Of a DNA stretch of 64,000 nucleotides, positions 45,008 to 53,955 are shown piece after piece; position 1 is the stretch's first letter; every line of letters starts with the position of its first letter. The notes below the pieces were generated by a model. That model searched no databases. It had not been told where the DNA came from and saw only the letters and a list, made by a program, of their open reading frames with translations. A program made the position numbers and the translations under genes. Source of the DNA: Pseudomonadota bacterium (GTDB taxonomy: Bacteria > Pseudomonadota > Gammaproteobacteria > Burkholderiales > SG8-39); the NCBI GenBank assembly GCA_021811085.1, contig JAJZPQ010000017.1, positions 1 to 64,000 on the forward strand, written 5' to 3'.

Positions 45008-46129
45008 TTACTTCTTCTTCGCCGCCTTTTGCGACATACGTTGAGCCGCGGACATGAAGTTGGAATAGCGATCTTCCGCGATCGAGAACCATTGAACCTG
45101 TTCGTCACGGAACTTGACCATGGCCTCGTAGACCTTCTTGAATTCGGGGTTCTTGGCCGAGATTTCTGCGGCTACCTCGTTCGAAGTCTTGTAGCAGGCG
45201 GCCATGATTTCGTTCGAGAACGGCCGCAGCTGCACGCCGTTCGCGATCAGCCGCTTCAGCGCCTGCGGGTTGAGCGTGTCGTACTTCGCCATCATGGTCA
45301 CGTTCGCTTCGGCGCAGGCCGCTTCCAAGACGGACTGGTACTCCTTGGGCAGGGCTTCCCACGCCTTGATGTTCACCAGCAGGTCGAGCTCGGGGCCGCC
45401 CTCCCACCAGCCGGGGTAGTAGTAGTACTTCGCCACCTTGTAGAAACCGAGCTTCTCGTCGTCATACGGCCCGACCCACTCCGCGCCGTCGATGGTGCCT
45501 TTTTCCAGCGCCGGGTAGACGTCGCCGCCGGCGATCGTCTGCGGTACGACGCCGAGCTTGGTCAGCGCCAGGCCGGCGAAGCTGCTGATGCGGAATTTCA
45601 AGCCCTTGAGATCGGCGAGCGTTTTGATTTCCTTGCGGAACCAGCCGCCCATCTGCGTGCCGGTATTGCCCGCGGCGAACTGCATGACGTTGTATTTCTT
45701 GTACACCTCGCGCAGCAGTTCCTTGCCGCCGCCGTAATACATCCACGCGTTTTGCTGGCGATTGTTCGGGCCGAAGGGGACGGCGCAGGACAGCGCAAGC
45801 GTGGGGTCCTTGCCGAAATAATAGTAGGCCGCAGTATGGCCGCATTCCACGGTGCCGTTCTGCACCGCGTCCAGGACCTGCAAGCCGCCCACGATTTCGC
45901 CGGCCGCGAACACCTTGATGTTGAACTTGCCGCCGGTCGCAGCCGCGACGCGCTTGGAGATTTCCTCCATGCCGCCGTACAGAGTATCCAGACTCTTAGG
46001 CCAGCTTCCGGTCATGCGCCAGGATACGGTGGGCAGCCCGGCTGCCTGTGCGTTGACTAAGCCCGGCGCGGCGGCCGCGCCTGCGGCCAGACCCAGGCCG
46101 GCTTTTTTCAGAAAGGAACGACGTTGCAC
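45008..46129 (-). CDS. TRAP transporter substrate-binding protein (DctP-like)
   Basis: A 373-residue periplasmic binding protein. The N-terminus MQRRSFLKKAGLGLAAGAAAA is a twin-arginine signal (RRSFLK). The mature part shows WRMTGSWPKSLDTLYGG, GEIVGGLQVLDAVQNGTVE, the conserved Arg in LKFRISSFAGLALTKLG, GGDVYPALEKGTIDGAEWVGPYDDEKLGFYKVAKYYYYPGWWEGG and a Lys-rich end. Family members of this kind bind 2-oxo acids or other small organic acids. Starts with GTG after GAGGAGAG. It is convergent with its permeases. Confidence 0.94.
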   Translation of the reverse strand: MQRRSFLKKAGLGLAAGAAAAPGLVNAQAAGLPTVSWRMTGSWPKSLDTLYGGMEEISKRVAAATGGKFNIKVFAAGEIVGGLQVLDAVQNGTVECGHTAAYYYFGKDPTLALSCAVPFGPNNRQQNAWMYYGGGKELLREVYKKYNVMQFAAGNTGTQMGGWFRKEIKTLADLKGLKFRISSFAGLALTKLGVVPQTIAGGDVYPALEKGTIDGAEWVGPYDDEKLGFYKVAKYYYYPGWWEGGPELDLLVNIKAWEALPKEYQSVLEAACAEANVTMMAKYDTLNPQALKRLIANGVQLRPFSNEIMAACYKTSNEVAAEISAKNPEFKKVYEAMVKFRDEQVQWFSIAEDRYSNFMSAAQRMSQKAAKKK

Positions 46130-46385
46130 GGTACTCTCCTCATTTTGGTTGGATAGGCTCGGTTTCTAGTCATGGCGCTCGATGCCTGACCAAGCGCACG
46201 CTTACATTGTAGCCGGATTCTGAGGCAAATGGACAGCTAGGCCCCCTCTCAAATTGGTGCGCGAGTAGAGGCAACGCATCCATCCGCAACGATGGGCGAA
46301 CCTGCGCACCTGTGCCGAACGTCTTAGCGGATTCCTTGCGCAGGTTGTATATTGCCGGTCATCTGCAACGAAAATGGGAGTCAGC

Positions 46386-47495
46386 ATGGGACGCAAGGCC
46401 AAGGCAGTCATCTGCCGTCAGCTCAATGGGCCGGTGGTGGTGGAACAGATCGAGGTCGATTCGCCGCAGCGCGACGAGGTCATGATCAAACTGGGGGCTT
46501 GCGGCGTATGTCATAGCGACCTGTCGGCCGTCAACGGCACCATCGGCATGCCGCTGCCGCTGATCCTCGGACACGAAGGCGCGGGCACCGTGGTCGAGGT
46601 CGGCGCAGGCGTGAGCGAGTTCGCCGTCGGCGACACGGTGATCAGCTCCTTCGTCAACATGTGCGGCAAGTGCCGCTACTGCGTCACCGGCCGGCCGCAT
46701 CTGTGCGACGTCGGCGCCAAGGCGGTCATTGCGCTGCCCGACGGCAGTCTGCGCACGCGCGATGCCGCGGGCAAGCCGCTCAATATCTTTTCCGCCTGCG
46801 GCGTGATGGCCGAATACGCCACCCTGCACGTGAACAACGTCGTCAAGATCGCGCCGGGCATGCCGCTGCCGCAGGCGGCGCTGATCAGCTGCGGCGTGAT
46901 GACCGGCGTCGGCGCCGCGATCAATACCGCAAGGGTAGAACCCGGATCGAGCGTGCTGGTGATCGGAGCGGGCGGCGTGGGCCTGAACGTGATTCAGGGC
47001 TGCGCCATCGCCGGCGCCGGCATTATCGTCGCGGTGGACCTGGCCGAGAACAAGCTCGCGCTGGCGCAGCAATTCGGCGCTACGCATACGATAAACGCCG
47101 GCAAGGAAGAGAACCTGGTCAAGGCGGTGAAGAAGCTCACCGGCGGCGGTGCCGATTACGCGTTCGAGTGCATCGGGCTGGGCAAAATGGTGGAGCAGGC
47201 CTTCCGCGCCCTGCGCAAAGGCGGCACTGCGCTGGTGGTGGGCGTGGCCCGCGGCGAGGACAATACTTCGCTCAAGACGGCTTCGATCACGTTCGAGGAA
47301 AAGACCCTGACCGGCAGCTACTATGGCTCGGCGCGGCCGCGCGAGGATTTCCCGCGCCTGATCGCGCTGTATCAGGCGAAAAAACTCAAGCTCGACGAGT
47401 TGATCACCCGCACCTACCGCATCGACGAGGCGGCGCAGGCTTTTGCCGACCTCGAAGCCGGGCGCAATGCGCGCGGCGTGATCGTGTTCGGCTGA
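46386..47495 (+). CDS. Zn-dependent alcohol dehydrogenase (MDR family)
   Basis: NAD(P)-dependent alcohol/aldehyde oxidoreductase of 369 residues. Catalytic zinc ligands: Cys42 (GVCHSDL) and His63-Glu64 (LGHEGAG). Structural zinc: Cys93, Cys96, Cys99 and Cys107 (CGKCRYC...C). The Rossmann motif is VIGAGGVGLNVIQG. The class is close to class III/NDMA-type enzymes. I start at 46386 because GGGAG lies 5 bases upstream; the ATG at 46374 contains this ribosome site. The substrate is not determined. Confidence 0.92.
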   Translation: MGRKAKAVICRQLNGPVVVEQIEVDSPQRDEVMIKLGACGVCHSDLSAVNGTIGMPLPLILGHEGAGTVVEVGAGVSEFAVGDTVISSFVNMCGKCRYCVTGRPHLCDVGAKAVIALPDGSLRTRDAAGKPLNIFSACGVMAEYATLHVNNVVKIAPGMPLPQAALISCGVMTGVGAAINTARVEPGSSVLVIGAGGVGLNVIQGCAIAGAGIIVAVDLAENKLALAQQFGATHTINAGKEENLVKAVKKLTGGGADYAFECIGLGKMVEQAFRALRKGGTALVVGVARGEDNTSLKTASITFEEKTLTGSYYGSARPREDFPRLIALYQAKKLKLDELITRTYRIDEAAQAFADLEAGRNARGVIVFG

Positions 47496-47542
47496 GTTTC
47501 GGCAGCGCGAGGGGAGATATTCCCGTGTTTGCTTGTAGACTT

Positions 47543-48088
47543 TTAGGTTAAATACGCGAGCAGGAACATGGCCGCGATGATGGCGATGACCCACCATAAC
47601 GGCGAGGCGCCGGCGGGAGTTTCGGCCGCTGGTTCCGCGGGCGCCGCCGCCGGCGCGATCTTCTGGTTGAACGCGGAAAAGAAATCGTCAGCCAGCTTTT
47701 TTGCCACGCCGTCGATCAGGCGCGAGCCTATTTGCGCGAGCTTGCCGCCCACCTGCGCTTTCACCGCATAACTGAGCCGTGTGCCCGCGCCCTCGGTGGC
47801 AAGCGATACCTGCGCCGAGCCTTTGCCGAAGCCCGCCGCGCCGCCCTGGCCGTCGAAGTAGAGCGTGTAGGAATTCGGCGGGGCCAGGTCGGCGAGCTGC
47901 AGCTTGCCGCGGAACTTGGCCTTGACCGGCCCGATCGCCGCGGTGGTCACCACCGTGTACTCCGTGTCGCTCAGGCGCTCGATCGACTCGCAGCCGGAGA
48001 TGCAGGACTTGAGCATTTCCGGGTCGTTCAGGCCGCGCCAGACTTCGGCCTGCGCCGCGGGAATAAGCTGCTCACCGGTCATTTCCAT
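47543..48088 (-). CDS. coxG: CoxG-like SRPBCC protein with C-terminal membrane anchor
   Basis: A 181-residue protein of the carbon monoxide dehydrogenase subunit G family (SRPBCC fold). Seen: MTGEQLIPAAQAEVWRGLNDPEMLKSCISGCESIERLSDTEYTV, GKGSAQVSL and AQVGGKLAQIGSRLIDGVAKKLADDFFSAF, then a Pro/Ala linker and a terminal helix (SPLWWVIAIIAAMFLLAYL). In CO-oxidisers CoxG anchors the enzyme to the membrane. No coxMSL genes are here. Last of the coxD-mcd-coxE-coxG group, 20 bp after coxE. Confidence 0.92.
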   Translation of the reverse strand: MEMTGEQLIPAAQAEVWRGLNDPEMLKSCISGCESIERLSDTEYTVVTTAAIGPVKAKFRGKLQLADLAPPNSYTLYFDGQGGAAGFGKGSAQVSLATEGAGTRLSYAVKAQVGGKLAQIGSRLIDGVAKKLADDFFSAFNQKIAPAAAPAEPAAETPAGASPLWWVIAIIAAMFLLAYLT

Positions 48089-48108
48089 GGTCTTCGATCC
48101 CGAGAGTG

Positions 48109-49338
48109 TCAGGCGGCGATTCTACCCGAGTGGCGCTGCCAATTTCCGTGTTCGAGTTCGCGCGCCAGGTCGACCAGGCTCTCGATGTTGTGCACCGGCA
48201 GGAATGCGTCCACGTGCGGCAGCATCGCGCGCACCCCGGTCGGCCGCGGCTGAAAGCCCTCGTAGCGCAGCAGCGGATTGAGCCAGACGAGTTTGCGGCA
48301 GGACTTGTGCAGGCGTTCCATCTCCGTGCCCAGGCCTGCGCCGACGTCGCGGTCGAGGCCGTCGGAGATCAGCAGCACCACGGCATTCTGCCCGAGCAGG
48401 CGCCGCGACCACTTGCGGTTGAACTCTTCGAGGCATGCGCCGATGCGCGTGCCCCCGGCCCAGTCCTGGATCGCCGCGGTCACCCGGTTCATCGCGATGT
48501 CGACGTCGCGGTTGCGCAGGTGGCGCGTGATATTGGTGAGCCGCGTGCCGAACACCAGGGTGTGCACGCGGTCGCGGTCGTTGGTGATCGCATGCAGGAA
48601 GTGCAGGAACATGCGCGAATAGCGGCTCATGCTGCCGGAGATGTCGCACAGGACCACCAGCGGCGGATGCCGCTTGATGCGCGAGCGGCGTTTGAGCGCG
48701 ATGATCTGCGCGCCGCCGCGCAGGCCGGCGCGCAGCGTCGCCGCCAGGTCGATGCCCGCGCCGCGCGCGTCGGGGCGAAAGCGGCGCGTCTGCGCCTCCG
48801 GTATCGGCAGGCGCAGGCGCGCGATCAATTTTTTCGCCTGCGCCAGTTCGGCGCCGCTCATGCTCTCGAAATCGGCATGCTGCAGCAGCTCGCTCTGCGA
48901 GAACGTGAGGCTGGCGTCGATTTCGATTTCCTGCTGCTGCCCTTCCTCCTCGGCCTGCTCGCGCTTGGCATACAGCGCCTCGGACAGGCGCCGGCTCGCC
49001 GGGTCCTGTTCGGCCTGGCCGGTGCGGCCGTAGATCTGCGGCAGCAGCAGGCTCATGATGCGCTCGAGCATCTGCGGGTCGCGCCAGAAAATATGGAAGG
49101 CCTGATCGAACAGTTCCTGCTGTTCGCGCTTGGACAGGAAGACCGCCGCCAGCGTCCAGTAGAAATCCTCGCGCCGCTCCAGGCCCGCGGTCTCGAGCGC
49201 GCGCAGTGCATCGATCACCCGGTCCGGGCCGATCGGCAGCCCCGCCGCGCGCAGCACGCGCGCGAAGTGCATGATGTTCTCGGCGAGTTTGCCTGCGGCC
49301 ATGCGCTGCCGCGGCGGAGGCAGCGGCGACGCGGACAT
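48109..49338 (-). CDS. coxE: CoxE-like von Willebrand A-domain protein
   Basis: A 409-residue cytoplasmic protein of the CoxE/VWA-containing family. The C-terminal VWA domain has an intact MIDAS, LVVLCDISGSMSRYS (DxSxS from Asp232), and later LLISDGLDRDVG. The N-terminal half is helical with a Glu/Gln-rich segment (about 127-140). CoxE works with the MoxR-type ATPase CoxD to mature metal enzymes. The start ATG shares one base with the stop of the malonyl-CoA decarboxylase gene (TAATG). Confidence 0.92.
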   Translation of the reverse strand: MSASPLPPPRQRMAAGKLAENIMHFARVLRAAGLPIGPDRVIDALRALETAGLERREDFYWTLAAVFLSKREQQELFDQAFHIFWRDPQMLERIMSLLLPQIYGRTGQAEQDPASRRLSEALYAKREQAEEEGQQQEIEIDASLTFSQSELLQHADFESMSGAELAQAKKLIARLRLPIPEAQTRRFRPDARGAGIDLAATLRAGLRGGAQIIALKRRSRIKRHPPLVVLCDISGSMSRYSRMFLHFLHAITNDRDRVHTLVFGTRLTNITRHLRNRDVDIAMNRVTAAIQDWAGGTRIGACLEEFNRKWSRRLLGQNAVVLLISDGLDRDVGAGLGTEMERLHKSCRKLVWLNPLLRYEGFQPRPTGVRAMLPHVDAFLPVHNIESLVDLARELEHGNWQRHSGRIAA

Positions 49339-50663
49339 TACTTCTGCCTCTCCTTGAGGCGCGCGAGCACGCTCCCGCGCGCGAGCAGCGACAGCCCCGG
49401 CGAAGCGACGACTACATGCTCCTTGGTGTAGACCTCGTGATTGCGCTCCACATCCTTCAGGCGATACAGATAATTGACCATCAGGCCGGCCGAGCGCGTC
49501 ATGCCGGTTCGGGAGGAATCCGCGAGCCAGTTCAGGCGCTCCATGCGCGCGCCGTTGCCCAGATGAAAGCGCGCCACTGCATCGGCCGGTTCCTTGCCGT
49601 GCTTGGCGTGCTGCAAATAGTAGGCGCACAGGCGCATCAATTCGCCGCGCAGCTTGCTCGCCGGCCCGGCGCGCTGGAACCAGTCTTCCTCGGACAGGGC
49701 GGCGGCGAGCTCGGCCAGTTCTGCCACCTCCGCGTGCTCGGCGGTGATGTCGGCCAGCCAGCGGCGAAAGCCCGGTATCGGCGACAGCGTGGCGAAGGTC
49801 TTGAGGCGCGGGAATTCCCGGCCGAGATCTTCCGCCACCTGCTTGATCAGGAAATTGCCGAAGGAAATGCCGCGCAATCCTTCCTGGCAGTTGGTGATGG
49901 AGTAGAAAATCGCGCTGTCCGCGCCGGCCGGATCGAATACGGGCGAGTCGGGGTCGAGCAGCGGCTGCACCCGGTCGCTCATGCCCTTGGTCAGCGCGAC
50001 CTCGATGAAAATGATCGGCTCGTCAGGCAGGGCCGGGTGGAAAAAGGCGAAGCAGCGCCGGTCGGACTCGAGGCGCCGGCGCAGGTCGCGCCAGCCCTGG
50101 ATCTCGTGCACGGCCTCATATTGCATGAGTTTTTCCAGCACCAGCGCCGGCGTGCGCCAGTCTATGCGCTGCAGCGTGAGAAAGCCGCGGTTGAACCAAG
50201 AGCTCAGCAGGTGCGCCAGATCCACGTCTATACCTGCCCATTGCGGCTGCTCGCGCAGGCCGTGCAGCAGGCGCCGGCGCATTTCGACCAGCGCCGCGGT
50301 GCCGCCGGCAGCCAGATTGATGCGCCGGAACAATTCCTGCCGCGGCGATTCGACCACATGCTGCAAGCGGATCAGGTTCGCCTGCGAGGCATCCTGGCGA
50401 TAGGCTTCGGCCGCCGTTTCCACCGCGTCCGGGTCGGGCGAGAATTCCTGCGCGAGGGTGTCGAAAAACGCGCGCAGCGCCGGACCGGAAAGCGTGCGGT
50501 AGGCCGCCAGGACCTCGCGCGCGAGCGCGGCGCCCGAGGCTTCGCCGCGCTCGGACAGCAGCGCGTGGCATAAGGCCACCGTCTTGCGCGTGTGCCGGTC
50601 CGCCTTGTTGCCGTTCACTGCGGCTTTGGCGAACAGACGTTGGATGAACGCGGGGGATTTCAT
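49338..50663 (-). CDS. Malonyl-CoA decarboxylase
   Basis: Converts malonyl-CoA to acetyl-CoA and CO2. The 441-residue protein has the helical N-terminal oligomerization domain (residues about 1-150), then the GNAT-like catalytic domain with FHPALPDEPIIFIEVALTKG, SITNCQEGLRGISFGNFLIKQV and FATLSPIPGFRRWL, and near the end the conserved segment DAVARFHLGNGARMERLNWLAD. It has no biotin or acyl-carrier partner, so it is the eukaryote-like MLYCD type also found in proteobacteria. Its place between coxD and coxE is unusual. Confidence 0.93.
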   Translation of the reverse strand: MKSPAFIQRLFAKAAVNGNKADRHTRKTVALCHALLSERGEASGAALAREVLAAYRTLSGPALRAFFDTLAQEFSPDPDAVETAAEAYRQDASQANLIRLQHVVESPRQELFRRINLAAGGTAALVEMRRRLLHGLREQPQWAGIDVDLAHLLSSWFNRGFLTLQRIDWRTPALVLEKLMQYEAVHEIQGWRDLRRRLESDRRCFAFFHPALPDEPIIFIEVALTKGMSDRVQPLLDPDSPVFDPAGADSAIFYSITNCQEGLRGISFGNFLIKQVAEDLGREFPRLKTFATLSPIPGFRRWLADITAEHAEVAELAELAAALSEEDWFQRAGPASKLRGELMRLCAYYLQHAKHGKEPADAVARFHLGNGARMERLNWLADSSRTGMTRSAGLMVNYLYRLKDVERNHEVYTKEHVVVASPGLSLLARGSVLARLKERQK

Positions 50664-50683
50664 GAGCGTGGCGCGCGGTCGCT

Positions 50684-51619
50684 TCAGGCGGTCGCGATCT
50701 CCGCTTTGACCTCAGCCAGCAGCCGCTCAGCTTCGCTGCCGCGCACGCGGCCGATGTCGTCCTGGTACTTGAGCAGGGCGCCCAAGGTGTTGTTCACCGT
50801 ATCCGGATCGAGCGCGAGCTGGTCCAGCGCCACCAGCGCCTTGGTCCAGTCTATGGTTTCGGCGACCCCAGGCAGCTTGAACAGATCCATTTTACGCAGC
50901 CGCTGCACGAACGCGACGATCTCCTGCGACAGGCGCTCCGCGGCGCCCGGGGCTTTGCGTCGCAGGATATCGAGCTCGCGCGCCGCGTCCGGATAATCGA
51001 CCCAGTGATACAGGCAGCGGCGCTTGACCGCATCGTGGATTTCCCGCGTGCGGTTGGAGGTGATGATCACGATCGGCGGCTTGTCTGCCTTGATCGTGCC
51101 GAGCTCGGGTATGCTGACCTGGTAATCCGACAGGACCTCGAGCAGATAGGCCTCGAACGGCTCGTCGGTGCGGTCGAGTTCGTCGATCAGGAGCACCGGC
51201 GCCGCGCCGTCCGCGCCCGCTTCGAGCGCCTGCAGCAGCGGCCGCTTGATCAGGAATTGCTCGGAAAAGATATCCTGACTGAGCTTCTTGCGCGCAGCCT
51301 GGCCCGAGGCTTCGTTCACTTTGCCGCTCGCTTCGGCGAGGCGGATTTCTATCATCTGCCGCGGGTAGTTCCATTCGTAGACCGCCGAGGAAATGTCCAG
51401 CCCCTCGTAGCATTGCAGGCGCACCAGCCGGCGCTCGAGCGTGTCCGCGAGCACTTTCGCGATTTCGGTCTTGCCTACGCCCGCCTCGCCTTCGAGAAAC
51501 AGCGGCCGCTCCATTTTCAGCGCGAGGAACAGCGCGGTGGCGAGGCTGCGCTCGGCCACGTAGTCGGCGCGCGCGAGCAGCGCCGCGGTGTCGTCGATCG
51601 ATGTTGGCAGATTGATCAT
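50684..51619 (-). CDS. coxD: MoxR-family AAA+ ATPase (CoxD-like)
   Basis: A 311-residue AAA+ ATPase. Walker A is FLEGEAGVGKTEIAKVL, Walker B is VLLIDELDRTD, sensor 1 is IVIITSNRTREIHDA, and the arginine-finger region KRRCLYHWVDYP follows. It works with the VWA partner CoxE encoded downstream. The start at 51619 fits the family; a longer reading would add a non-conserved leader. First gene of the coxD-mcd-coxE-coxG group. Confidence 0.93.
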   Translation of the reverse strand: MINLPTSIDDTAALLARADYVAERSLATALFLALKMERPLFLEGEAGVGKTEIAKVLADTLERRLVRLQCYEGLDISSAVYEWNYPRQMIEIRLAEASGKVNEASGQAARKKLSQDIFSEQFLIKRPLLQALEAGADGAAPVLLIDELDRTDEPFEAYLLEVLSDYQVSIPELGTIKADKPPIVIITSNRTREIHDAVKRRCLYHWVDYPDAARELDILRRKAPGAAERLSQEIVAFVQRLRKMDLFKLPGVAETIDWTKALVALDQLALDPDTVNNTLGALLKYQDDIGRVRGSEAERLLAEVKAEIATA

Positions 51620-51849
51620 GGCACTCAGGGCAGGGGTGGTTTCGGGCTGGGGCGCACAGGCGGATTCTATACCGATGCGCGTCTGCGATTCACGCGAAAT
51701 TTGCCGCCGCACGGCCACAGCGGCCGCGCGCAGGCACGGCGCATACCCGCGCCGGGCGGCGTAAATCCGCCGAAGTTTTGCGCTAGCGCAAAGCGCTTAA
51801 ACAGGCCGCAGGCTACCGTACAAGCCGATTTCCACACAGAGAATCCAGC

Positions 51850-52569
51850 ATGAGCGAAGACATCCCCGTTTACGAAACCCCGGGCTGCGCCTACTGCCCG
51901 AGCACGGTGCGCGCCTGCCGCCAGGGCGAAGGCGAGGAGCGCGGCCCCGCCTACTGCCCGTCCAAGGTCGATCCCGAGGGCATTACCGGCGCCTGGGAGC
52001 CCTACCGCGACGAGTTCACGCTGCGCGTCGCGCATACCGCGGCTGTGGTCGAGAGCGAGGGCTACTGCAAATGGACCAGGGTAGAGGAGATTTGCCAGTT
52101 CGCCAAGAAAATGGGCTTTCGCAAAGTCGGCATCGCCATGTGCATCAGCTTCGTCGATCTCGCGCGCGTGTTCAGCGCCATTCTGGAGAGCCACGGCCTG
52201 GAGGTGACCTCGATCGCGTGCAAGAACGGCGGCGTGCCGAAAGAGAACATCGGCGTCAAGGACGAAGAGAAAATCCGACCCGGCAACTTCGAGCCCATGT
52301 GCAACCCGGTGTCGCAGGCGGAGCTGCTGAACCGCGCCGGCTGCGAGCTCGACGTGATCATGGGTCTGTGCGTCGGCCACGACAGCCTGTTCATCCGCCA
52401 TGCAAAGGGCCTGGTCACCACCCTCGTGACCAAGGACCGCGTGCTTGCGCACAACCCGGTGGGCGCGCTGCATCTCGCCGACACCTACTACAGCCGCGTC
52501 TGGGGACCGGATAAACCCGCGAAGCTGCCGAGCAAGCCTGCGCGGCGGCGCAACAGCAAGAACACGTAA
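51850..52569 (+). CDS. DUF1847 cysteine-rich putative metal-binding protein
   Basis: A 239-residue protein with many cysteines (GCAYCPSTVRAC, YCPSK, MCISF, GLCVGHDSLF). Its layout matches DUF1847: CISFVDLARVFSAILESHGLEVTSIACKNGGVPKENIGV, then EPMCNPVSQAELLNRAGCELDVIMGLCVGHDSLFI. The function of the family is unknown; a metal or Fe-S site is likely. It is divergent from coxD across 230 bp and 35 bp before the Bug-family gene. Confidence 0.85.
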   Translation: MSEDIPVYETPGCAYCPSTVRACRQGEGEERGPAYCPSKVDPEGITGAWEPYRDEFTLRVAHTAAVVESEGYCKWTRVEEICQFAKKMGFRKVGIAMCISFVDLARVFSAILESHGLEVTSIACKNGGVPKENIGVKDEEKIRPGNFEPMCNPVSQAELLNRAGCELDVIMGLCVGHDSLFIRHAKGLVTTLVTKDRVLAHNPVGALHLADTYYSRVWGPDKPAKLPSKPARRRNSKNT

Positions 52570-52604
52570 CAATATTTGTTGCTCTAAAACGGAGGAGAAC
52601 CGAG

Positions 52605-53573
52605 ATGAGACATTGGATGCAAAGAGCTGCGCTGAGCGTGTTTATGGCGCTATCGGCACCGCTTGCGTTCGCGCAAGCCTTTCCGGCGAAGCCGGTGCAC
52701 ATCGTCGTGCCGTTTCCGCCCGGCGGGACCGCCGACGTGCTCGCGCGCCTGGTCGGACAGAAAATGTCCGAGTCCATGGGGCAGCAGGTGGTGGTCGAAA
52801 ACCGCCCCGGCGCGGGCACGGTGATCGCGACCGAATACGTCGCGCGCGCGCCGGCCGACGGCTACACCATGCTGGTGATGGCCAACAGCTTCGTCATCAA
52901 CCCGAGCGTGCACGCGAAGCTGCCCTACGACCCGTTCAAGAATTTCGCGCCGGTCACGCTGCTCGTGAATTCGCCGCAGGTGCTGGTCGCGGGGCCGTCG
53001 CTGCCGGTCAAGAACCTGAAGGAGTTCGTCGCGCTGGTGCAAAGCCAGCCCGGGAAATTCAGCATCGCCACGGTCGGCCCCGCGACCACGCAGCATGTCG
53101 CGAGCGAAATGCTCAAGAGCGTGATGAAGCTCAACATGATCTACGCGCCTTACCCCGGCGGCGCGCCCGCGGTGACCGCGCTCGTCGGCGGCCACGTCGA
53201 TGCGGTGCTCGCGAATTACTCCGAAGTAGCGCAGCAGGTGCTCGCGGGCAAGATACGCGCGCTCGCGGTCACCTCGCGCGAACGCCTCGGCATGATCAAG
53301 GACGTGCCGACCGTGGCGGAGTCCGGCTACGGCGACTTCGAGGCCGTAGCCTGGTTCGGCTTCATGGTCACCGGCGGCAGCCCGCCCGCCGCGATCGCGC
53401 GGCTCAACGCCGAGGCGAACAAGGCGCTGCAGGCGCCCGAGGTGCGCGAGAAACTGATCGCGCAGGGCATGTACCCGGTCGGCACGACACCGGAACAGTT
53501 CGACGCGCACATCCGCTCCGAGATGGCGAAATATGCCAAGGTCATCAAGGAAGCCGGCATCAAGGTCGAGTAG
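52605..53573 (+). CDS. Bug-family (TctC-like) tricarboxylate transporter binding protein
   Basis: A 322-residue periplasmic binding protein. The signal peptide ends LAFAQA. The mature start FPAKPVHIVVPFPPGGTADVLAR and VVVENRPGAGTVIATEYVARAPADGYTML are the Bug-family hallmarks, followed by YPGGAPAVTALVGGHVDAVLANYSEV. Bug proteins bind carboxylates or other small organics. No TctA/TctB permease is adjacent, which is common for this expanded family in betaproteobacteria. Confidence 0.95.
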   Translation: MRHWMQRAALSVFMALSAPLAFAQAFPAKPVHIVVPFPPGGTADVLARLVGQKMSESMGQQVVVENRPGAGTVIATEYVARAPADGYTMLVMANSFVINPSVHAKLPYDPFKNFAPVTLLVNSPQVLVAGPSLPVKNLKEFVALVQSQPGKFSIATVGPATTQHVASEMLKSVMKLNMIYAPYPGGAPAVTALVGGHVDAVLANYSEVAQQVLAGKIRALAVTSRERLGMIKDVPTVAESGYGDFEAVAWFGFMVTGGSPPAAIARLNAEANKALQAPEVREKLIAQGMYPVGTTPEQFDAHIRSEMAKYAKVIKEAGIKVE

Positions 53574-53955
53574 CCGGTTATCGGCGATGCGGCGCGGGTC
53601 GCTGGCTGCCAGCGGCGGCTCGCGCGTACGAGGGGGGTGGCTGGAGAACGGCTTGCAGAGCCGGTCTTCAGCCTACCTCCTCCGTTTGGCCGAACATCCA
53701 ACCAAGCCATTGCTGCGGTTCGAGCATATGGCGGCGAGCCAATTTCGTGCAAATCTAGGCACCACGAGAGCATCTCCGCGCGTGACCGCCTCCCGACCGA
53801 ATTGGATTCCTAAGCGGGCCACAGCCTTTGGTCTATAGACAAAGGTAGGGCCTTGCCATAGGCTGCGTATCCGTAGGCCCCCGTGCTACTGGGTCAATTG
53901 CAGAATACCTTGCTAAAGCATCTGTTCCTTAGACCAGAAGTGCTTAGCCGCCTGA
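53574..53955. other. Gene-free segment at island start
   Basis: A 382-bp stretch after the Bug gene with no convincing gene on either strand, apart from the hairpin at 53631-53682. From about 53,700 the GC content falls relative to the flanks. A 62-codon frame (53883-54071) overlaps the next remnant in another phase and lacks coding character. Confidence 0.4.
53631..53682. terminator. Long imperfect hairpin at the island's left edge
   Basis: GGCTGGAGAACGGCT (53639-53653) and AGCCGGTCTTCAGCC (53659-53673) pair at 13 of 15 positions around a 5-base TGCAG loop. Flanking GAGGGGGGT / TACCTCCTCC extend the stem to over 20 bp. It lies 58 bp after the Bug gene and may end its transcript, although no U-run follows. 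The plus-strand sequence after it becomes visibly less GC-rich. Confidence 0.45.
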
